Origin: Psychrobacillus insolitus
GTDB lineage: Bacteria; Bacillota; Bacilli; Bacillales_A; Planococcaceae
Assembly: GCF_003254155.1 (NCBI RefSeq)
Contig: NZ_QKZI01000002.1
Coordinates: 1 to 64,000, forward strand
Direction of reading: 5' to 3'
Length of the DNA stretch: 64,000 bases
Position numbers and translations under genes: made by a program. Positions within the stretch are counted from its first letter, which is position 1, and the number at the start of each line of letters is the position of its first letter. This document shows, piece by piece, positions 59,656 to 64,000 of the stretch. The notes below the pieces were generated by a model, which made no database searches, was not told the origin of the DNA, and worked only from the letters and a program-made list of their open reading frames with translations.

Positions 59656-60579
59656 TTAATGATTTGTGTGTTCCATTTCCTCAACTGCAGAAGTAGGATC
59701 ATGATTTTCGTGTTCTGATTCTTCTACTTCAGAATCAGTTGAACCATGGTTATGTTCTGGAGCTGGAGAAAATTCTAAATGTGTTCCTGTATATGTTGAA
59801 CGGCCAAGATGTCCTGGTTCCAATAACTCCTCAAACTTGTCCTCTGTTATAGGATCTGCAGTTTCGTGAACCTCAGTTACCCACTCATCAAATTCAGTTT
59901 GAGTCATTGCGGTAACGTCAAATATATTTTTAGCAAAACCTGCACCACTGAAGTTTGCATTTCTACCCATAAATTCACCTGGTGCATCTGCAGCTAAGTG
60001 TAAAGTTGTGACCATGTCTGCCATTGCGTATTTTTGACCGCCTAGTTGTGGAATCCAAAAACTCGTAATTGGTCCATATGAATAGAGCTTAAATTCAATT
60101 GCACGCCCTGCTGGAATATATAAGTAGTTAACTGTCTCGATATTCTCTTCTGGATAGCTAAAATGCCACTTCCAGTTTGAAGAGGAAGCATAAACAATTA
60201 ACGGCTCTTGATCTTCATAACCCTCGGGAGTTGACTCTACCTTGAAATTACTATCAATAGAAATTACGGAGAGGAAAATGACGATAATAACAGGAATACC
60301 AATACAGATTGCTTCTACAAGTAGACTTCCCTCAATATGAGGAGGTTCATAATCATCACTTTGTTTAGAAGCACGATATTTAATTAACACGAATACTAAA
60401 ATAGCAAGTACGACAATTACGATAGCTGACATAAGCCATATAGAAAGCATGATGTCATCCGCCTGCGTTTTTGCCTGAGGTCCTTTCGGATCTAAAACTA
60501 ATAATGGTTCACAAGCTGTTAGCACTGTGCTAATAGTGATAATCATTGTGAGTAAGGCCCATTTTATATTCAATTTCAT
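59656..60579 (-). CDS. qoxA: Quinol oxidase subunit II (QoxA), lipoprotein
   Basis: A 307-residue subunit II. The signal peptide ends in VLTAC with lipidated Cys23, followed by two helices. The cupredoxin domain lacks the CxxxC of a CuA site, as expected for a quinol oxidase, and has SSNWKWHFSYPEENI and FWIPQLGGQKYAMADM. The C-terminal 40 residues are a His/Glu-rich tail (HNHGSTDSE, HENHD, MEHTNH), which may bind metal. GAAAGGGG precedes ATG 60579. First gene of the operon. Confidence 0.95.
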   Translation of the reverse strand: MKLNIKWALLTMIITISTVLTACEPLLVLDPKGPQAKTQADDIMLSIWLMSAIVIVVLAILVFVLIKYRASKQSDDYEPPHIEGSLLVEAICIGIPVIIVIFLSVISIDSNFKVESTPEGYEDQEPLIVYASSSNWKWHFSYPEENIETVNYLYIPAGRAIEFKLYSYGPITSFWIPQLGGQKYAMADMVTTLHLAADAPGEFMGRNANFSGAGFAKNIFDVTAMTQTEFDEWVTEVHETADPITEDKFEELLEPGHLGRSTYTGTHLEFSPAPEHNHGSTDSEVEESEHENHDPTSAVEEMEHTNH

Positions 60580-61089
60580 TGTTGTACCCCTTTCAAGGTT
60601 ATTTGAAGTTTTATAAACTTGTCTTGTATGGCAGATTTAGAGTAAGTAACTTTCAATCCGATGACTCTATCTTAGTATTTTAGAATAAAAAAACAATCGT
60701 AAAGGAGTAGCATTCACAAAAAGTTCATTTAGATTTGAACAAAGATATGTGATATGTGAACATTTATGAGATAAAAGCACCATAAATCGGTCAAATATAA
60801 AAAAGGCAAATAAAATGCTCCATGTAAGAAGTGGTAGATTGGAAGTGGCTATACTACCCTAAAAGCCATTATGCGAGCTACATTTTATTTAAGAATAAGA
60901 ATTTTTTTAATTTTGAACGCAAGATTTACGATTTCTTTTAGTAAGTTATATAGGAAGAGAGATGAAGCTGGAGATGGGATTTCTGTTGTCATCCGGTGAC
61001 CGTATGTCGGCTACAGTTACTATTTATAAGTGGGAAGTGGTAAAAGTTTACTTTTTTAGAATTTAGGTGTACAATTTAACGCACGGACT

Positions 61090-61111
61090 AAATTCTAAAT
61101 ATTTAGAATTT
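61090..61111. promoter_or_regulatory. Perfect 22-bp palindrome, operator candidate
   Basis: AAATTCTAAAT and its complement ATTTAGAATTT are joined without a spacer. A further half-site TTTAGAATTTA lies at about 61056-61066. The position, about 120 bp before the DUF1611 gene, fits a dimeric repressor site for that operon. Confidence 0.55.
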
Positions 61112-61144
61112 TGAAAAGCGATAAAATAAAAATCTATTTTCAAC

Positions 61145-61192
61145 GAACATCTATTTTCCCTACTCTGGGAGTACTAAAGATGTTCTTTTTTT
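61145..61192 (+). terminator. Terminator-like hairpin in the leader of the DUF1611 gene
   Basis: GAACATCT (61145-61152) pairs with AGATGTTC (61178-61185), with inner TTCCC/GGGAG pairing and a run of seven T after it. No gene upstream is transcribed in this direction, so it may act as an attenuator. Confidence 0.6.
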
Positions 61193-61226
61193 ATAGTGAA
61201 AATAGATTCACCTGGAGGAAAGATTG

Positions 61227-62312
61227 ATGAGGAAAAGTGCAATTGTTTATTGTGAAAGTCAATTTAGTTCTATGGATGGCAAGACCGCAAACGGATTAAT
61301 ACGTGAACCTGGAAGTTATTCGATAACTGCAGTAATAGATAGTACAAAAAAAGGTCAGGATTCTGGAGAGTATCTGGATAATATAAAGAATGGTATTCCA
61401 TTATGTGGAAGCCTTGAAGAAGCAATCGAATGCTCCATTCAAAAACCGAAGTACTTTATCTTTGGTATCGCTCCATCTGATGCCTTTTTAAAAGAACATG
61501 AAAGAGCAGTCATGATAAAAGCGATGAAAGCAGGACTAGATATTATTAATCCTCTTCAGGAATTTCTTACTGAAGATGAAGAAATGATAGGCTATGCAAC
61601 GCAGTATGGAATAGAAATCCATGATATTCGTAAACCTAAACCTAAAAATGAATGGAAGTTATTTACTGGGGAAATTCTAAAAATAACTACTCCGATTATT
61701 ACAGTACTAGGTACAGATGGTGCTTGTGGAAAACGAACAACTGCGATGATTATTGAAAAGGGTCTGAAGGAAAGAGGATATAAAACGGCTTTTATTGCAA
61801 CTGGACAAACTGGCTTGATTCAAGGAGCTTCCTATGGACTTGCAATGGATGCCTTTCCACTACAATATGTGATTGGTGAGCTAGAGAGTGAAATAGTTAG
61901 AGCGAATGAAACGGAACAGCCGGATATTATTATTGTAGAAGGACAGGGTGCATTAAGTCATCCAGCCTATGCAAGTTCATGTGGAATTTTAAGAGGATCT
62001 AGAGCTAAAGCAGTTATTTTACAGCATCCTCCAAAGAGAAAAGTTTTAGGAGATTTTCCTTTTGTGAAAATGCCAAGTGTACAAAGTGAAATAAATCTAA
62101 TTGAGAATTTCAGCGAGACGAAAGTAATTGGTATAACACTGAACCATGAAGAAATGACTGATCTAGAAATAGAAAACACAATACGCGAATACGAAAGCAC
62201 ATTCAGTCTTCCGGTAACGGATGTTTTGAAAACAGGTTACGATAAAATAATTGACCCTATAATTGAATTCTTCCCGACCTTAAAAAACAAGGAAATGGTT
62301 GCTATTTCCTAA
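61227..62312 (+). CDS. DUF1611 family protein (DgcN-like)
   Basis: A 361-residue DUF1611 protein. The N-terminal Rossmann-like part (SAIVYCESQFSSMDGKTANG) is followed by a P-loop domain with VLGTDGACGKRTTAMI (about 158-173) and DIIIVEGQGALSHPAY. One studied member, DgcN, acts in D-glutamate catabolism as an N-acetyl-D-glutamate synthase; substrate here is unknown. It directly precedes a PLP racemase gene with no gap, so the operon likely handles a D-amino acid. GGAGG lies 8 bp before ATG 61227. Confidence 0.85.
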   Translation: MRKSAIVYCESQFSSMDGKTANGLIREPGSYSITAVIDSTKKGQDSGEYLDNIKNGIPLCGSLEEAIECSIQKPKYFIFGIAPSDAFLKEHERAVMIKAMKAGLDIINPLQEFLTEDEEMIGYATQYGIEIHDIRKPKPKNEWKLFTGEILKITTPIITVLGTDGACGKRTTAMIIEKGLKERGYKTAFIATGQTGLIQGASYGLAMDAFPLQYVIGELESEIVRANETEQPDIIIVEGQGALSHPAYASSCGILRGSRAKAVILQHPPKRKVLGDFPFVKMPSVQSEINLIENFSETKVIGITLNHEEMTDLEIENTIREYESTFSLPVTDVLKTGYDKIIDPIIEFFPTLKNKEMVAIS

Positions 62313-63500
62313 GTGGGTATTAATCCGAGGATTGAAATTAATCTTGATAAAATAAGACATAATGTAAAGGTTTTAAAAGGGTTGTATGGGAAAAAGGGGA
62401 TAAAAATTACGGGAGTTGTCAAAGGGGTATTTGCCAACCACAAAGTTGCGAAGGTATTAATTGAAAGTGGTATTGAAAGTCTAGCAGATTCAAAAATATC
62501 TAATATAGAAAAAATGAAAAAAGCTAATCTAAAAGCAATCTTTATATTATTGCGGACACCCGCAATGAGTGAAATTCAAAAGGTTGTAGAGTTTGCAGAC
62601 ATTAGCATGAATACAGAAATCGAAGTAATTAGAGCTTTGTCAGCCGAAGCGGTGAAACAAAAGAAAACACACGAGATTATACTAATGGTAGAAATGGGAG
62701 ATTTAAGAGAAGGAACTTTGTTGAAAGATGTTCCTGCTATTATTCGTGAAGTGTTAACACTACCATGTATTAAAGTTTCCGGTATCGGTACAAATCTCAC
62801 TTGCTATGGGGGAGTCATCCCTACAGAAAAAAACATGGATGTGTTTTCCACCTTTGTTAAAAACATAAAAAGACAATTTGGTTTACCTCTCACGTATATT
62901 TCAGGAGGAAATTCAGCGAACTACAATTGGTTTATGAATACCGCTGATGTAGGAGAAGTTAATAATATTCGACTTGGTGAGGCTATTTTTTTAGGCTGCG
63001 AGACTGTAAATGGAAAAACAATTCCAAAACTATTTTCTGATGCCTTTTGCTTTATTGCTGAAGTAATAGAATCCAAATTAAAACCATCTGTTCCATACGG
63101 ACAACGTGGTAAAAATGCATTTGGCGAAGTATTATCCTTTCAAGATCGAGGAATTATTAGAAGAGCGATCGTTGGGGTTGGCCGCCAGGATGTACTGGTA
63201 TCTGGATTAACTCCAATTTTGCCACTTGAAATTCTTGGTTCTAGTAGTGATCATATTATTTTAGATGCAAAAAAAGTCCATTTAAAAGTAGGGAATGAAG
63301 TTGCATTCTCCCTTAGCTACGGTGCTTTACTTACAGCAATGACTTCTCCTTCTATTAATAAGATATGTATATCTCAGATGCGAGAATCAGTAGAAGATCA
63401 TTCTGATTCACCGACTCTTAAAAATTTCCTTACCTCAATCCAATCTAAAAATGCTTTATTAGAACCTGTTCAAAATGCCTTGATATTAAATAGAAAATGA
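62313..63500 (+). CDS. PLP-dependent amino acid racemase, alanine/ornithine racemase fold
   Basis: A 395-residue PLP-barrel racemase. The opening PRIEINLDKIRHNVKVLKG and the PLP Lys37 in ITGVVKGVFANHKV match the ornithine racemase/YhfX group rather than the classical Alr of about 370 residues. LMVEMGDLREGTLL and YISGGNSANYNW follow. Start GTG 62313 immediately follows the previous stop, with AAGGAAATGG inside the preceding gene. Likely substrates are ornithine, lysine or glutamate-type amino acids; not decided by sequence. Confidence 0.85.
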   Translation: MGINPRIEINLDKIRHNVKVLKGLYGKKGIKITGVVKGVFANHKVAKVLIESGIESLADSKISNIEKMKKANLKAIFILLRTPAMSEIQKVVEFADISMNTEIEVIRALSAEAVKQKKTHEIILMVEMGDLREGTLLKDVPAIIREVLTLPCIKVSGIGTNLTCYGGVIPTEKNMDVFSTFVKNIKRQFGLPLTYISGGNSANYNWFMNTADVGEVNNIRLGEAIFLGCETVNGKTIPKLFSDAFCFIAEVIESKLKPSVPYGQRGKNAFGEVLSFQDRGIIRRAIVGVGRQDVLVSGLTPILPLEILGSSSDHIILDAKKVHLKVGNEVAFSLSYGALLTAMTSPSINKICISQMRESVEDHSDSPTLKNFLTSIQSKNALLEPVQNALILNRK

Positions 63501-63531
63501 AAGTATAATAAATTCCAACTACTTATTTCAT

Positions 63532-63570
63532 CGTTTATTTTACTACCATAAGTTTTATTCAAAGCGAACC
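63532..63570. repeat. Direct repeat R5, left copy (39 bp)
   Basis: CGTTTATTTTACTACCATAA followed by GTTTTATTCAAAGCGAACC recurs with five mismatches at 63741-63779. The two copies flank a terminator-like hairpin and the ATACGAC dyad element. Confidence 0.75.
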
Positions 63571-63638
63571 GTAAAAGCCCGTCTAAAAAATGGAGCTTTA
63601 GCGGTTTTTCTCAATTTTTAAAAAAGAACAAAATCAAT

Positions 63639-63712
63639 ATACGACATATTTGTAATTAAGTGCAAAAAGCCGCTTTTCTTATATATTTCACTTATTTTAA
63701 ATTATGTCGTAT
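63639..63712. repeat. ATACGAC dyad element, copy 2
   Basis: ATACGACATA (63639-63648) and its complement TATGTCGTAT (63703-63712) flank an inner dyad TTAAGTG / CACTTA. It matches the element at 24619-24694 in ends, inner dyad and length (74 versus 76 bp). Confidence 0.75.
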
Positions 63713-63740
63713 GTCAGTTTTGCTCATTTACTGTTTTTCA

Positions 63741-63779
63741 CGTTTATCTTGTTACCATAAATTTTATCCAAAGCGAACC
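63741..63779. repeat. Direct repeat R5, right copy (39 bp)
   Basis: CGTTTATCTTGTTACCATAA followed by ATTTTATCCAAAGCGAACC; see the left copy at 63532. Confidence 0.75.
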
Positions 63780-63855
63780 AGCAGCGTCTATATAGAAAGA
63801 GGGTACTCTGTTTATTTTCTTAAAAAATAATAAAGTATATAGAATTTCTGCAGCA

Positions 63856-63953
63856 TATGTCTAGCGTAAGTCGCCCGTGCTCCTGCGCAAAGCTCGTCGC
63901 AGAAGAACGTTGACCCCGAGGGCCTAGACATAGGCGCTTCGGCTTTTCTCATA
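63856..63953. repeat. GC-rich intergenic element with TGTCTAG/CTAGACA ends
   Basis: A stretch of about 100 bases is far more GC-rich than its surroundings: TATGTCTAG at about 63856 and CTAGACATA at about 63933 are inverted ends, enclosing GTCGCCCGTGCTCCTGCGC and GTTGACCCCGAGGGCC. It has the look of a conserved Bacillaceae intergenic repeat. No reading frame. The remaining bases to 64000 show nothing else. Confidence 0.6.
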
Positions 63954-64000
63954 TAAAAGTCTGCTCTTTAAGAAGAGAGATAAGAATGGATTTCACTAAG

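Larger units (their letters stand above)
60580..61226. other. Divergent intergenic region between qoxA and the DUF1611 gene
   Basis: About 650 bases. Near qoxA there is a TAAAAT/TACTAAG-rich promoter zone at about 60670-60690. A loose dyad GTTCATTTAGATTTGAAC lies at about 60723-60740 and a TGTGAA half-site at about 60755. The stretch 60830-61050 holds no gene. A palindrome and a terminator-like hairpin, listed separately, lie just before the DUF1611 gene. Confidence 0.5.

Noticed and set aside
60830-61200. T-box or other known riboswitch before the DUF1611 gene
   Set aside because: There is no T-box AGGGTGGNACCGCG string or other known aptamer consensus; only a palindrome and a hairpin are visible.

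Overview
The window is chromosomal DNA from a low-GC, endospore-forming-type Firmicute, most likely Bacillaceae or Planococcaceae/Caryophanaceae. The reasons are a Bacillus-order tRNA cluster, a KinB-like kinase, a qoxABCD quinol oxidase, a Bacillus-type tenI-thiO-thiS-thiG-thiF operon behind a TPP riboswitch, a queuosine cluster with preQ1-I riboswitches, a BirA-type operator before bioY, and AGGAGG ribosome binding sites throughout. The species cannot be named from the sequence.

Layout. 1-575: end of a tRNA operon on the minus strand (Leu, Arg, Pro, Ser, fMet, Asp). 0.8-3.5 kb: decayed genes, including a broken membrane HD-GYP protein. 3.9-9.3 kb: an orphan GAF/PAS histidine kinase and a SWIM-SNF2 helicase. 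9.35-11.5 kb: an actin-like ParM and a ParR-like adaptor behind a palindrome-rich array that looks like a centromere/operator. 12.4-15.0 kb: a NitT/TauT-type ABC importer. 15.1-16.2 kb: bioY and a CHY zinc protein. 16.3-20.4 kb: thiamine thiazole operon. 20.6-22.8 kb: membrane protein/HTH pair and an MscS-type channel. 23.0-33.6 kb: an accessory, repeat-rich region with a relic of a second SNF2 gene, a WHH nuclease toxin with a broken partner, a PLD-helicase-DUF3427/Nudix pair, small cysteine-rich genes, an M20 amidohydrolase and an Rpn relic. 33.7-36.7 kb: DUF2177, DAK2-DegV fusion, DUF1295 operon. 37.1-39.6 kb: resolvase-like regulator divergent from a SulP transporter and Usp. 40.2-42.1 kb: threonine aldolase and an unknown gene. 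42.7-46.0 kb: queF and queCDE-transporter, each behind its own preQ1-I riboswitch. 46.2-52.4 kb: old yellow enzyme, YdeI-like protein, purine nucleoside phosphorylase, macro-domain/VWA pair, KinB-like kinase. 52.8-56.7 kb: a Fic gene with an internal deletion, CstA-family transporter, split chromate transporter. 56.8-60.6 kb: qoxABCD. 61.2-63.5 kb: DUF1611 protein and PLP racemase. The window ends in repeats.

The strongest non-gene signal is a dispersed imperfect palindrome (core arm CCCTGTGTTAGAAAC) present in about fifteen full, decayed or half copies, often just after stop codons, whose arms vary together so that pairing is kept. A second, mosaic repeat family is confined to 29-33.6 kb. 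Many neighbouring genes are relics (HD-GYP, SNF2 copy, Fic, Rpn, integrase, immunity-like gene), and several break points coincide with these repeats.

The best candidates for an underexplored system are the chromosomal ParM-ParR pair with its palindrome array, the Nudix plus PLD-SF2-DUF3427 pair, and three 9-bp direct repeats with a 21-bp period upstream of the cstA-family gene, which suggest control by a LytTR-type regulator. All functional calls rest on motif and family recognition by eye; no database search was run.
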